Origin: Actinoplanes octamycinicus
GTDB taxonomy: Bacteria > Actinomycetota > Actinomycetes > Mycobacteriales > Micromonosporaceae
NCBI RefSeq assembly: GCF_014205225.1
Contig: NZ_JACHNB010000001.1
Coordinates: 806,001-870,000, forward strand
DNA: 64,000 bases
Direction of reading: 5' to 3'
This document shows positions 23,816-32,883 of this stretch, piece after piece; position 1 is the stretch's first letter; the number at the start of each line of letters is the position of its first letter. The position numbers were made by a program, and so were the translations under genes. Below the pieces are notes generated by a model that was given only the letters and a program-made list of their open reading frames with translations, was not told the DNA's origin and did no database searches.

Positions 23816-25375
23816 CTAGTCCTGGATGTTTTCTGTGAACCCTTTATCCGGATTTATGGTCGGCAAAGTCACGCGGAACGTGGCGCCCTCCCCGGGCTCG
23901 CTCAGCACGTCCACGGTGCCGTTGTGCGACCGTACAAGAGCGGCCACGATGGCCAGCCCCAGCCCCGTCCCGGTCGCCTCCCGCTGGGTGTTGCGGGTCC
24001 GCGCGCCGTCCACCCGGTAGAACCGCTCGAAGACGTGCGCCCGCTGCTCCGCGCTCAGGCCCGGGCCGGTGTCGGACACCTCCACCACCGCGTGGTCCTC
24101 GCCCTCGGCGGCGAGCCGCAGCGTCACGGTGGCCTCCGGCGGGGTGTGCACCAGCGCGTTGGTCATCAGGTTGCCGATCACCTGGCGCAGCCGGGCGTCG
24201 TCGCCGAGCGCCACCAGCCGCTCGTGGTCGTCGCGCACCTCCAGCTCGATGACCCGGTCCGGCGCGGTCGCCCGGGCCGCCTGGACCGCGTCCATGGCCA
24301 GCACCGGCAGCTCCACCGGGGCCAGGTTGAGTGGGCGCTCCCGGTCCAGCCGGGCGAGCAGCAGCAGGTCCTCGACCAGCAGGCCCATCCGGGCGGCCTC
24401 GTCCTCGATCCGCCGGACCAGCCGGGCCACCGCCTCCGGGTCGGAGACCGCGCCCTGCCGGTAGAGCTCGGCGAACCCACGGATCGTGGTCAGCGGGGTG
24501 CGCAGCTCGTGCGAGGCGTCCGCGACGAACTGCCGCATCTTCTCCTCGGAGCGCACCGCCCGGCCCTCGGAGGCCTGGGCCGCCTCGGCCGCCTCCATGG
24601 CCCGCTGCTCGGACGCCGCCCGGGCGTAGAAGGCGGTCTCGATCTGGGCCAGCATCGCGTTCAGCGCGGTGGAGAGCCGGCCCAGCTCGGTGGTCGGCTC
24701 GCCGCCGTCCACCTCCGGGTCGGGCACCCGCTGGCTGTAGTCGCCGGCCGCGATCCGGCCGGCGGTCCGCTCGATCTGCATCAGGGGGACCAGGCTCTGC
24801 CGGACCAGCGCCGCGCCGACGATCGCGAGAGCGAGCAGCACCCCGACGCCGACCAGCACGTCCGCCCAGATCAACCGGGCGATCACGTCGTTCACCCCGG
24901 TCATCCGCTGGCCGACGTAGATCACCGAGCCGTTGTCGGTGGTCTCCGCCAGCACCCGCCAGGTGTACTTCCCGTTCCGGGAGGGCGCCGTGTACGTCCG
25001 GCCGTCGTGCGCCTGGACCGCGGCGACACCTTTCAGCGGCGCCGGGAGATCCTCGTCCTCGGTGTGCGTGCCCAGCGAGGGCGGGCCGACGCCACTGACC
25101 GAGGCGATCCCGATCATCCAGTCCAGCGGCATGTAGACCGCTCGCTCCTCCAGCGTCTCGGCGATCACGCCGAGGTCGTCGTAGACGTCGTGGAGCTGCC
25201 GGTCCATCTTGTCGATCATGTACGTGTGCAGGGCGATCGTGCTGGCCGAGCTGATCAGCGTCAGCGCGGCGAAGACCAGCACCAGCACCGAGGCGACCAG
25301 CTTGGTGCGGAGGGAGACCTTGCGCAGGCTTGCCTGCGGCGGGAGCGAAACGCGAACCCGCTCGGAGATCGACAT
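23816..25375 (-). CDS. Sensor histidine kinase (MprB-like)
   Basis: Membrane sensor of envelope stress. 519 aa: TM1 (about 28-57), extracytoplasmic sensor domain (58-160), TM2 (about 163-188), HAMP, HisKA with the phospho-His near 289 in ASHELRTPLTTIRG, and HATPase with NLMTNALVHTPP, DTGPGLS and GTGLGLAI boxes. The gene lies 10 bp after the response-regulator stop and 39 bp before htrA, forming one operon. Confidence 0.94.
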   Translation of the reverse strand: MSISERVRVSLPPQASLRKVSLRTKLVASVLVLVFAALTLISSASTIALHTYMIDKMDRQLHDVYDDLGVIAETLEERAVYMPLDWMIGIASVSGVGPPSLGTHTEDEDLPAPLKGVAAVQAHDGRTYTAPSRNGKYTWRVLAETTDNGSVIYVGQRMTGVNDVIARLIWADVLVGVGVLLALAIVGAALVRQSLVPLMQIERTAGRIAAGDYSQRVPDPEVDGGEPTTELGRLSTALNAMLAQIETAFYARAASEQRAMEAAEAAQASEGRAVRSEEKMRQFVADASHELRTPLTTIRGFAELYRQGAVSDPEAVARLVRRIEDEAARMGLLVEDLLLLARLDRERPLNLAPVELPVLAMDAVQAARATAPDRVIELEVRDDHERLVALGDDARLRQVIGNLMTNALVHTPPEATVTLRLAAEGEDHAVVEVSDTGPGLSAEQRAHVFERFYRVDGARTRNTQREATGTGLGLAIVAALVRSHNGTVDVLSEPGEGATFRVTLPTINPDKGFTENIQD

Positions 25376-25385
25376 GGCCGGCCGC

Positions 25386-26099
25386 CTAGACGGCTGGTTT
25401 ACGCAGCACGTAACCCACCCCGCGGAGGGTGTGGATCAGTCTGGGCTGCACGTTGTCCACTTTCCGCCGGAGATAGGAGATGTACGACTCGACGATGTTG
25501 TCGTCACCGCGGAAGTCGTACTTCCACACGTGGTCGAGGATCTGCGCCTTGGACAGCACCCGGTTGGCGTTGAGCATCAGGTAACGCAGGAGCTTGAACT
25601 CGGTCGGCGACAGCTGCACCCGGCTGCCCGCCCGGTAGACCTCGTGGGTCTCCTCGTCCAGCTCCAGGTCGGCGAAGACCAGGCGGGACGGCTGCTCCTC
25701 GCCGACCGTGGTGCGGCGCAGCACCGCGCGGATCCGGGCGGTCAGCTCCTCCAGGCTGAACGGCTTGGTGACGTAGTCGTCGCCGCCCAGGGTGAGCCCG
25801 CGGATCTTGTCGTCGGTGCCGTCCCGGGCGGTCAGGAAGACCACCGGGGTGCGCTGGCCGCCCTCGCGCATCAGCCGGATCACCTCGAAACCGTCGAGGT
25901 CGGGCAGCATCACGTCGAGCACGACCAGGTCGGGCGCCGCGCTGCGGGCCGCGCTCACGGCGGCGCTGCCGCTGGTCGCGGTGGTGACGTCGAACCCGGC
26001 GAAGCGCAGGCTGGCGGAGAGGAGCTCGAGGATGTTCGCGTCGTCCTCGACGACGAGCAGCTTCGCCTCACTCTGCTTGGGCTGGGTCTGAGCGGCCAT
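25386..26099 (-). CDS. OmpR/PhoB-family response regulator (MprA-like)
   Basis: Transcription factor phosphorylated by the adjacent kinase. 237 aa: receiver domain with Asp19-Asp20 acidic pocket, phospho-acceptor Asp62 (VVLDVMLP), TARD and YVTKPF; C-terminal winged helix ending with SYISYLRRKVD and RGVGYVLRKP. ATG at 26099 begins MAAQTQPKQS; the reading frame stays open upstream but with no family homology. Confidence 0.95.
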   Translation of the reverse strand: MAAQTQPKQSEAKLLVVEDDANILELLSASLRFAGFDVTTATSGSAAVSAARSAAPDLVVLDVMLPDLDGFEVIRLMREGGQRTPVVFLTARDGTDDKIRGLTLGGDDYVTKPFSLEELTARIRAVLRRTTVGEEQPSRLVFADLELDEETHEVYRAGSRVQLSPTEFKLLRYLMLNANRVLSKAQILDHVWKYDFRGDDNIVESYISYLRRKVDNVQPRLIHTLRGVGYVLRKPAV

Positions 26100-26203
26100 G
26101 CGGCCATCCTCTCCCCGGCCGCTGCACCACTGCTGCAGGCTTGCTGAAAATATTCTGTGAGGAGCAATTCCCACCCGTGCGGGACGCGGCGCACCGCCGG
26201 CCG

Positions 26204-26971
26204 TCACGCCGCCAATCGGTAGCCGTGCCCGGCCATGCTGCGCTGCGCGGCCCGGGCCAGGGCTCGCCGGTCGGCGCCGGGCATCGGCCGCAGGGCCGGC
26301 GCGGTGATCACGGTGATCGTGGTCCGGCGCACCCGGGCGATCCGGCGGATCGAGTGGAGCAGCGTGTCCTCGCCGATGAACGACGCCTCGGCGGTGTCGT
26401 AGGAGATCGAGGTGGGCACCACCGGGGCGCCGGCGTCGATCGCCGCCTGGAAGAACGCCGGGCGGAAGGCGCCCCGCTCGGCGCCGCAGTAGGTGGTGCC
26501 CTCCGGGAAGACCGCGACCGACCGGCCGCCGCGCAGCGCGGCCGCCACCTCGCCGACCGTCGCCGGCAGCGCCCGGGGCCGGGTGCGGTCGACGAAGATC
26601 GTGCCGATCCGGCCGGCCAGCTCGCCGACCGCCGGCCAGGCCCGCACGTCGTGCTTGGCCACCAGGTGGGTGGGGGTGACCGCGACCAGCGCCAGGATGT
26701 CCATCCAGGAGATGTGGTTGGCGACCAGCAGGCTGCCCGGGCGGGGCGCCGGGCCGCGCGCCACCAGCCGCACCCCGAGCACCCCGAGCAGGGCCCGGGC
26801 CAGGGCGCGCAGCAGGACGCCGCCCAGCATCGCCGGCAGCAGGCCGGTCAGCAGGACCAGGAACACCCCGGCCACCCGCAGGCCGGCCGTCGCTCCGGTG
26901 GCGCGCGGCCCGGCGCCCGGCCGGCACCGGTCGCCGCACCCGGAGGCCGGCTGCCAGAGCGTGCTGCTCAT
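26204..26971 (-). CDS. OlsA/PlsC-like 1-acylglycerol-3-phosphate (lyso-ornithine lipid) acyltransferase
   Basis: Adds the second fatty acid to lyso-ornithine lipid (OlsA role) or to lysophosphatidate. 255 aa: N-terminal hydrophobic region, motif I NHISWMD, motif III FPEGTT and a conserved VPTSISY. Its ATG overlaps the upstream OlsB-like stop by ATGA, which makes the OlsA role likelier than a housekeeping PlsC. Ends 105 bp upstream of the response regulator, which could be read through. Confidence 0.85.
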   Translation of the reverse strand: MSSTLWQPASGCGDRCRPGAGPRATGATAGLRVAGVFLVLLTGLLPAMLGGVLLRALARALLGVLGVRLVARGPAPRPGSLLVANHISWMDILALVAVTPTHLVAKHDVRAWPAVGELAGRIGTIFVDRTRPRALPATVGEVAAALRGGRSVAVFPEGTTYCGAERGAFRPAFFQAAIDAGAPVVPTSISYDTAEASFIGEDTLLHSIRRIARVRRTTITVITAPALRPMPGADRRALARAAQRSMAGHGYRLAA

Positions 26972-27729
26972 CGGGTCGCCCCCAGGAAGTGCCGGCGGTA
27001 GCGCGGGTCCAGCCGGTCCATCGAGAACAGCACGTAGAAGTCCACGCAGTCGAAGTCCGGGTCGTAGGCCGGCTCGCCGCAGATCCAGCTGCCCAGCCGC
27101 AGGTAGCCCTTGAGCAGCGGGGGCACCGCCACCTTCGGGTCCGGCGCCAGGCCGGCCGGCGGCGTCCACGGGGTGCGCGGGCGGACCCGCAGCGCGGGCG
27201 GGGCCAGGTGCCGGGCGTTGATCCGCTCCCGGACGCCGGCCGCGGTGCCGCCGCCGTCGGCCAGCGGCACCGAGGCGCAGCCGCCGAGCCAGCGCAGGTT
27301 GTTCAGGTGCAGGTAGCGGGCGATGCCGCTCCACATCAGGTTCATCACCGCGCCGGACCGGTGGTCCGGGTGCACGCAGGAGCGGCCGATCTCCACCAGC
27401 TGGTCGCGCAGCGGGCGCAGGGCGCTCAGGTCGAACTCGGTGTCGGCGTACCGCCGGCCGGCCAGTTCGGCGGCGCGCGGCGGGAGCATCCGGTAGGTGC
27501 CGACCACGTCCCCGGTCGCGTCGTCGCGCACGATGAGGTGGTCGCAGCAGGCGTCGAACTCGTCCACGTCCCGGCCGTCGGTGGCGGTCGGGAGGGTCGC
27601 TCCGAGCTCGCCGGCGAAGATGTCGTGCCGGAGCCGCTGTGCGGCCTCGACCTGACCGGCCTGGTCCGCGATGAGCAGGGTGTAGCCGCTGGTCCCGGTG
27701 GGTGTGGCGGCGGTCATCAGAACTGCCAT
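26968..27729 (-). CDS. OlsB-like ornithine N-acyltransferase (GNAT fold)
   Basis: Probably transfers a 3-hydroxyacyl chain to the alpha-amino group of ornithine, the first step of phosphate-free ornithine lipids. 253 aa with the OlsB-type pattern: AQRLRHDIFAGELGA near the N-terminus, DEFDACCDHLIVRD, GTYRML, EIGRSCVHPDHR and YLHLNNLRWLGGCASVP. Coupled to the acyltransferase by ATGA. Family placement is by remembered motif, moderately sure. Confidence 0.82.
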   Translation of the reverse strand: MAVLMTAATPTGTSGYTLLIADQAGQVEAAQRLRHDIFAGELGATLPTATDGRDVDEFDACCDHLIVRDDATGDVVGTYRMLPPRAAELAGRRYADTEFDLSALRPLRDQLVEIGRSCVHPDHRSGAVMNLMWSGIARYLHLNNLRWLGGCASVPLADGGGTAAGVRERINARHLAPPALRVRPRTPWTPPAGLAPDPKVAVPPLLKGYLRLGSWICGEPAYDPDFDCVDFYVLFSMDRLDPRYRRHFLGATR

Positions 27730-27822
27730 GTGATCTGTGTAAGGGCGACACCTGCCGATGGCGTGTCACTTCAGGTGGCGATGCGTGACCGGTTGATGAA
27801 CGGCTTGTGCGATGGTCGGGGG

Positions 27823-28461
27823 ATGCGTATCCCGGCACGGTTCAACGGCCCGCCCGGCACCGGCAACGGCGGCTGGTCGGCCGGCGTCCTGGCGACCGCC
27901 GCGGGGGCCGATCAGGTGACCCTCCGGCTGCCGCCGCCCCTGGAGACCGATCTCGAGATCAAGGACGGTTCGGTGTACGCCGAGGGCCGGCTGATCGCCG
28001 AGCTGGGCACCGGCGACCCGGGCCCGGGCGTCGCGCCGGTCCGGTGGGAGACCGCGGTGGCCGCGTCCCGGGAGTACCCGGGCTTCACCGCCCACCCCTT
28101 CCCGACCTGTTTCGTCTGCGGCCCGGAGCGCGCCGAGGGCGACGGCCTGCGGATCTTCCCGGGCCGGTTGCCGGACGGCCGGACGGCGGCGCCGTGGACC
28201 GCCCCGGACGAGGTGTCGGTCCCGCTGGTCTGGGCCGCGCTGGACTGCCCGGGCGGCTGGGCCGCGATCCGCGAGGACCGGGCCTTCGTGCTGGGCCGGA
28301 TCGCGGTGGCGGTGGACGCGCTGCCGGTCCCGGGTGACCACTATGTGATCACCGGGGCGGTGGCACATGTCACCGGACGCAAGGCGGTGGTGGACTCGGC
28401 GATCCATGATTCGGCCGGTCGGCGCCTGGCTGTCGCGCGTGCCACCTGGATCCAGGTCTAG
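27823..28461 (+). CDS. Putative hotdog-fold thioesterase-like protein
   Basis: Not firmly recognised. 212 aa, beginning MRIPARFNGPPGTGNGGWSAG; a central PTCFVCGPER with Cys-x2-Cys; and a C-terminal half (GDHYVITGAVAHVTG, SAIHDSAGRRLAVARATWI) like the second strand set of acyl-CoA thioesterases. An earlier in-frame ATG at 27781 is possible but the segment between is poorly structured. Divergent from olsB; no partner gene next to it. Confidence 0.7.
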   Translation: MRIPARFNGPPGTGNGGWSAGVLATAAGADQVTLRLPPPLETDLEIKDGSVYAEGRLIAELGTGDPGPGVAPVRWETAVAASREYPGFTAHPFPTCFVCGPERAEGDGLRIFPGRLPDGRTAAPWTAPDEVSVPLVWAALDCPGGWAAIREDRAFVLGRIAVAVDALPVPGDHYVITGAVAHVTGRKAVVDSAIHDSAGRRLAVARATWIQV

Positions 28462-28565
28462 CGCCGCGATCACCGGCTGCGCGAGGTGGTAGGTCACAGA
28501 GCGGACGTCCGGGCGGGCGACGCTCGCGCACGGCGTAGCCTGGTACCGGATCCTAGCCCGTCCCG

Positions 28566-28583
28566 CGTGACGGAGAAGTCACG
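28566..28583 (+). promoter_or_regulatory. RBS in the loop of a small hairpin at the kgd start
   Basis: CGTGAC (28566-28571) pairs with GTCACG (28578-28583) leaving GGAGAA as the loop. The loop holds the probable Shine-Dalgarno and the second arm overlaps the GTG start, so the fold could limit initiation. In 28462-28565 nothing else is clear. Confidence 0.4.
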
Positions 28584-31500
28584 TGATGACAAACACGGTG
28601 AAAGAGGCGAACGCGGCAGTGTCGACGCAGCAGACTTCGCAGGACAATCCACTCGCGGATTTCGGTCCCAACGAGTGGATCGTCGACGAGATGTATCAGC
28701 GATACCTGGCCGATCCGACCAGCGTCGACCCCGCTTGGCACGATTTCTTCGCGGACTACAAGCCGGCGATGGCCACCCAGGGCTCGATCGCGACGCCGGA
28801 CGAGGCGACCGCGGCCAACGCGACGAAATCGGCCGCCAAGGCCGGCACGGACGCGCCGGCCGCGGCCACGGTGGCCCCGGCCAAGCCGGTCACCCCGCCC
28901 GCCCCGGCGAAAAAGCCGGAGCCGGCCAAGGCGGCCCCGGCCAAGCCCGCGGCCCAGGCGGCGCCGGCCGGCGCCAAGACCACGCCGCTGCGCGGCGTCG
29001 CCGCCAAGATCGTGCAGAACATGGAGGCCTCGCTCCAGGTCCCGACCGCCACCTCGGTGCGCGCGGTGCCGGCGAAGCTCATGATCGACAACCGCATCGT
29101 GATCAACAACCACCTCTCTCGCGGGCGGGGCGGCAAGGTCAGCTTCACCCACCTGATCGGCTGGGCCCTGGTCCGCGCGGTCGTCGCGCACCCGGAGATG
29201 AACAACATCTACGCCGAGATCGACGGCAAGCCCACCCTGGTCCAGCCGGAGCACGTCAACCTGGGCATCGCCATCGACCTGGCCAAGAAGGACGGCTCGC
29301 GCACCCTGGTGGTGCCGTCCATCAAGGCCTGCGAGGAGATGGACTTCCGGCAGTTCCACCAGGCGTACGAGGACGTGGTCCGCCGCGCCCGGCGCAACGA
29401 GCTGACCATGGACGACTACTCCGGGACCACGATCTCGCTGACCAACCCGGGCGGCATCGGCACGGTCCACTCGATCCCCCGCCTGATGAACGGGCAGAGC
29501 GCGATCATCGGCGTCGGCGCCCTGGAGTACCCGGCGCCGTACTCGGGGATGAGCGACGAGACCCTGACCGACCACGGCGTCAGCAAGGTCACCACGCTGA
29601 CCAGCACCTACGACCACCGGGTCATCCAGGGCGCGCAGTCCGGCGAGTTCCTCAAGGTGATGCACGAGCTGCTGCTCGGCGGGCACGACTTCTACGACGA
29701 GATCTTCACCTCGCTGCGGATTCCGTATGAACCCGTCCGCTGGGTGCGCGACGTGGCCCGGACCTCCGAGGGCCAGATCGACAAGGCCGCCCGGGTGATC
29801 GAGCTGATCCACGCGTACCGGGTGCGCGGCCACCTGATGGCCGACACCGACCCGCTCGAGTTCATCATCCGCAAGCACCCCGACCTGGACGTGCTCCAGC
29901 ACGGGCTGACCCTGTGGGACCTGGACCGGACCTTCCCGGTCGGCGGCTTCGCCGGCAAGCAGAAGATGAAGCTGCGCGACGTGCTCGGCGTGCTGCGCGA
30001 CACCTACTGCCGCCGGGTCGGCATCGAGTACATGCACATCCAGGACCCGGAGGAGCGCCGCTGGATCCAGGAACGCATCGAGGTCAAGTACACCAAGCCG
30101 GACACCGACGAGCAGAAGCACATCCTGCTCCGGCTCAACCGCGCCGAGGCCTTCGAGACGTTCCTGCAGACCAAGTACGTCGGGCAGAAGCGGTTCTCGC
30201 TGGAGGGCGGCGAGTCGCTGATCCCGCTGCTGGACGCGGTGCTGCAGTCCTCCGCCGAGGCGGGCCTGGACGAGATGGTGATCGGCATGGCCCACCGCGG
30301 CCGGCTGAACGTGCTCACCAACATCGTCGGCAAGCCGTACGAGAAGCTGTTCAACGAGTTCGAAGGCTGGATGGACCCGAAGTCGGCGCACGGCTCCGGC
30401 GACGTGAAATACCACCTGGGTCAGACCGGCAAATACACCACGCCGGACGGCGAGCACTCGACCACGGTCAGCGTGGTGGCCAACCCGTCCCACCTGGAGG
30501 CCGTCGACCCGGTCCTGGAGGGCATCGTCCGGGCCAAGCAGGACCGCCTGGACCTGGGCCTGCACGGCTACACGGTGCTGCCGGTGCTGGTGCACGGCGA
30601 CGCCGCGTTCGCCGGCCAGGGCGTGGTCGCCGAGACGCTGAACCTGTCCCAGCTGCGCGGTTACCGCACCGGTGGCACGGTCCACGTGATCGTGAACAAC
30701 CAGGTCGGCTTCACCACCGCGCCGGAGTACAGCCGCTCCTCGATGTACTCGACCGACGTGGCCCGGATGATCCAGGCCCCGATCTTCCACGTCAACGGGG
30801 ACGACCCGGAGGCCGTGGTCCGGGTGGCGAAACTGGCCTTCGAGTACCGGCAGGCGTTCAACAAGGACGTCGTGATCGACATGATCTGCTACCGCCGCCG
30901 CGGTCACAACGAGGGCGACGACCCGTCGATGACCAACCCGCGGATGTACCAGATCATCGACACCAAGCGCAGCGTGCGGAAGCTCTACACCGAGGAGCTG
31001 ATCGGCCGCGGCGACATCACCGTGCAGGACGCCGAGGAGCAGCTGCGCGACTACCAGTCCCGGCTGGAGGAGGTCTTCAAGGCCACCCGGGACACGGTCA
31101 AGAACCCGCCGCGGCCGCACATCATCGCCGAGGAGCCGGAGCCCCAGGTGGAGACCAAGGTCGACGCCGACACGGTGCGCGCGGTCGGCCAGGCGCACAT
31201 CGAGCTGCCGGACGGCTTCACCCCGCACAAGCGGGTGCAGCAGCTGCTCGACCGGCGCGCCAAGATGTCCAGCGACGGCGGGATCGACTGGGGCTTCGGC
31301 GAGCTGATCGCGTTCGGCTCGCTGCTCGCCCAGGGCGTCACCGTCCGGCTGGCCGGGCAGGACTCGCGCCGTGGCACGTTCACCTCGCGGCACGCCGCGA
31401 TCGTGGACTCGAAGACCGGCAAGGACTTCCTGCCGATCAGCACCCTGGCCACCGGCAACGCCCGGTTCTTCGTGCACGACTCGCTGCTCTCCGAGTACGC

Positions 31501-32323
31501 GGCGATGGGCTTCGAGTACGGCTACTCGGTGGAGAACCCGGACGCGCTGGTCCTCTGGGAGGCCCAGTTCGGTGACTTCGTCAACGGCGCCCAGTCGATC
31601 GTCGACGAGTTCCTCTCCTCCGGCGAGGTGAAGTGGGGCCAGCAGTCGTCGCTGGTGCTGCTGCTGCCGCACGGCATGGAGGGCCAGGGCCCGGACCACT
31701 CGTCCGGCCGCCCGGAGCGGTTCCTGCAGCTCTGCGCGCAGGACAACATGCGGGTGGCGAACCCGACCACCCCGGCGAACTACTTCCACCTGCTGCGCCG
31801 CCAGGCCCTGTCCAGCAAGCGCAAGCCGCTGGTGGTCTTCTCGCCGAAATCGCTGCTCCGGCACAAGCTCGCGGTGTCCGGGGTCAGCGACTTCACCCAG
31901 GGCGGCTTCCAGCCGGTGCTGGGCGACGCCGGGATCAACGGCCAGCCGCTGGACGCCGGCTCGGTGAAGCGGGTGCTGCTCTGCTCCGGCAAGGTCTACT
32001 ACGACCTGTTCCAGGCCCGGGCCGACCGCGGCATCACCGACACCGCGATCATCCGGATGGAGCAGATCTACCCGCTGCCCGTCGACGAGCTCAAGGCGAT
32101 CCTGGCGCAGTACCCGAACGCCGAGGACTTCGCCTGGGTCCAGGAGGAGCCGGCCAACCAGGGCGCCTGGTCGTTCGTCGCGCTCAACCTGCTGGAGCAC
32201 CTGGAGGGGGTCCGGCTGCGGCGGATCTCCCGCCCGGCGGCGGCCGCTCCGGCGGTCGGCTCGGCCAAGATGCACGAGGCCGAGCAGCAGGCGCTGATCG
32301 AGGCGTCGCTGCCGCGCCCCTGA
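28583..32323 (+). CDS. kgd: Multifunctional 2-oxoglutarate metabolism enzyme (2-oxoglutarate dehydrogenase E1/decarboxylase)
   Basis: Thiamine-dependent oxidation or decarboxylation of 2-oxoglutarate in the TCA cycle. 1246 aa, the Kgd/SucA layout of actinomycetes: N-terminal E1 segment ([16 protein letters not shown]), Ala/Pro linker (about 60-130), E2-like acyltransferase domain with [11 protein letters not shown] near 345 where the usual Asp of DHRxxDG is Gln, as in other Kgd proteins, then the E1 TPP domain ([25 protein letters not shown]) and C-terminal transketolase fold. GTG 28583 or ATG 28586 has the best RBS; GTG 28619 is an alternative. Confidence 0.96.
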   Translation: MMTNTVKEANAAVSTQQTSQDNPLADFGPNEWIVDEMYQRYLADPTSVDPAWHDFFADYKPAMATQGSIATPDEATAANATKSAAKAGTDAPAAATVAPAKPVTPPAPAKKPEPAKAAPAKPAAQAAPAGAKTTPLRGVAAKIVQNMEASLQVPTATSVRAVPAKLMIDNRIVINNHLSRGRGGKVSFTHLIGWALVRAVVAHPEMNNIYAEIDGKPTLVQPEHVNLGIAIDLAKKDGSRTLVVPSIKACEEMDFRQFHQAYEDVVRRARRNELTMDDYSGTTISLTNPGGIGTVHSIPRLMNGQSAIIGVGALEYPAPYSGMSDETLTDHGVSKVTTLTSTYDHRVIQGAQSGEFLKVMHELLLGGHDFYDEIFTSLRIPYEPVRWVRDVARTSEGQIDKAARVIELIHAYRVRGHLMADTDPLEFIIRKHPDLDVLQHGLTLWDLDRTFPVGGFAGKQKMKLRDVLGVLRDTYCRRVGIEYMHIQDPEERRWIQERIEVKYTKPDTDEQKHILLRLNRAEAFETFLQTKYVGQKRFSLEGGESLIPLLDAVLQSSAEAGLDEMVIGMAHRGRLNVLTNIVGKPYEKLFNEFEGWMDPKSAHGSGDVKYHLGQTGKYTTPDGEHSTTVSVVANPSHLEAVDPVLEGIVRAKQDRLDLGLHGYTVLPVLVHGDAAFAGQGVVAETLNLSQLRGYRTGGTVHVIVNNQVGFTTAPEYSRSSMYSTDVARMIQAPIFHVNGDDPEAVVRVAKLAFEYRQAFNKDVVIDMICYRRRGHNEGDDPSMTNPRMYQIIDTKRSVRKLYTEELIGRGDITVQDAEEQLRDYQSRLEEVFKATRDTVKNPPRPHIIAEEPEPQVETKVDADTVRAVGQAHIELPDGFTPHKRVQQLLDRRAKMSSDGGIDWGFGELIAFGSLLAQGVTVRLAGQDSRRGTFTSRHAAIVDSKTGKDFLPISTLATGNARFFVHDSLLSEYAAMGFEYGYSVENPDALVLWEAQFGDFVNGAQSIVDEFLSSGEVKWGQQSSLVLLLPHGMEGQGPDHSSGRPERFLQLCAQDNMRVANPTTPANYFHLLRRQALSSKRKPLVVFSPKSLLRHKLAVSGVSDFTQGGFQPVLGDAGINGQPLDAGSVKRVLLCSGKVYYDLFQARADRGITDTAIIRMEQIYPLPVDELKAILAQYPNAEDFAWVQEEPANQGAWSFVALNLLEHLEGVRLRRISRPAAAAPAVGSAKMHEAEQQALIEASLPRP

Positions 32324-32337
32324 TCTGCTGATCTGGT

Positions 32338-32371
32338 GAGGGGTCGCTCCGCCCGCGCGGAGCGGCCCCTC
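32338..32371 (+). terminator. Terminator after kgd
   Basis: 14-bp stem GAGGGGTCGCTCCG/CGGAGCGGCCCCTC with one G-T pair, 14 nt past the kgd stop, then TTAACATT. Confidence 0.8.
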
Positions 32372-32384
32372 TTAACATTCGAGG

Positions 32385-32561
32385 ATGTACTTCACCGATC
32401 GGGGCATCGAGGAGCTGGTCCAGCGGCGCGGCGAGGAGACCGTCACCCTGGAGTGGCTCGGCGAGCAGCTGCGCACCTTCGTCGACATGCACCCGGAGTT
32501 CGAGACGCCGATCGAGCGCCTCGCCACCTGGCTCGCCCGCGACGACGAGGACGACGACTGA
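32385..32561 (+). CDS. DUF6104-family small protein
   Basis: 58-aa acidic protein starting MYFTDRGIEELVQRRGEE and ending in an Asp/Glu run; matches my memory of the DUF6104 family found downstream of kgd in streptomycetes. No domain of known function. No Shine-Dalgarno, but TAACAT (32373-32378) lies 6 nt before the ATG, so it is likely a leaderless gene read from a promoter overlapping the kgd terminator. Confidence 0.8.
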   Translation: MYFTDRGIEELVQRRGEETVTLEWLGEQLRTFVDMHPEFETPIERLATWLARDDEDDD

Positions 32562-32574
32562 GCGGTCCGTTCAC

Positions 32575-32613
32575 CCCCGTTTGCGGTACGACCTACGCGT
32601 ACCGCAAACGGGG
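32575..32613. terminator. Strong hairpin terminator after the DUF6104 gene
   Basis: Perfect 16-bp stem CCCCGTTTGCGGTACG/CGTACCGCAAACGGGG with a 7-nt loop, 14 nt past the stop. Symmetric, so it can work in both directions. Confidence 0.85.
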
Positions 32614-32703
32614 TTGGTGAGAAGCGGCCCGGACGGACAGCGTGTCCGTCCCGAAGTGATCGCCCTTGGCGGAAGCGTGCGTGGCTTGGCTAGGGTCGGG
32701 CGC

Positions 32704-32862
32704 ATGTCTGATAACCGCGTCGACCCGGGTGGCAACACCGAGGCGTTCCGGGCCTTCACCCGCACGCCGGAAACCCCCGCTCCGTCCAAGGCGCCCTACG
32801 TGATCGGCGGTGTGGTCGCCGTCGCCCTCATCGCACTGGTCGCCTGGCTGGCCTTCGGCTGA
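32704..32862 (+). CDS. Small single-TM membrane protein
   Basis: 52 aa: polar N-terminus (1-30, rich in Asp, Thr, Pro) and one membrane helix (about 32-51, YVIGGVVAVALIALVAWLAF). TAGGGT (32691-32696) lies 7 nt before the ATG with TTGGCG 19 bp further up, suggesting a leaderless transcript. Function unknown. Stops 21 bp from the convergent ackA stop. Confidence 0.72.
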   Translation: MSDNRVDPGGNTEAFRAFTRTPETPAPSKAPYVIGGVVAVALIALVAWLAFG

Positions 32863-32883
32863 CCGAGACCCGCCCGGCGCTGC

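Noticed and set aside
22196..25573. 1125-codon open frame antisense to htrA and the kinase
   Set aside because: Covers two clear genes and their gap; composition is that of a shadow frame.
28553..32275. 1240-codon open frame antisense to kgd
   Set aside because: Third-position GC bias of a high-GC genome leaves the opposite strand open. The translation is Arg/Val/His/Asp-rich without any family motif, while the kgd strand is unambiguous.
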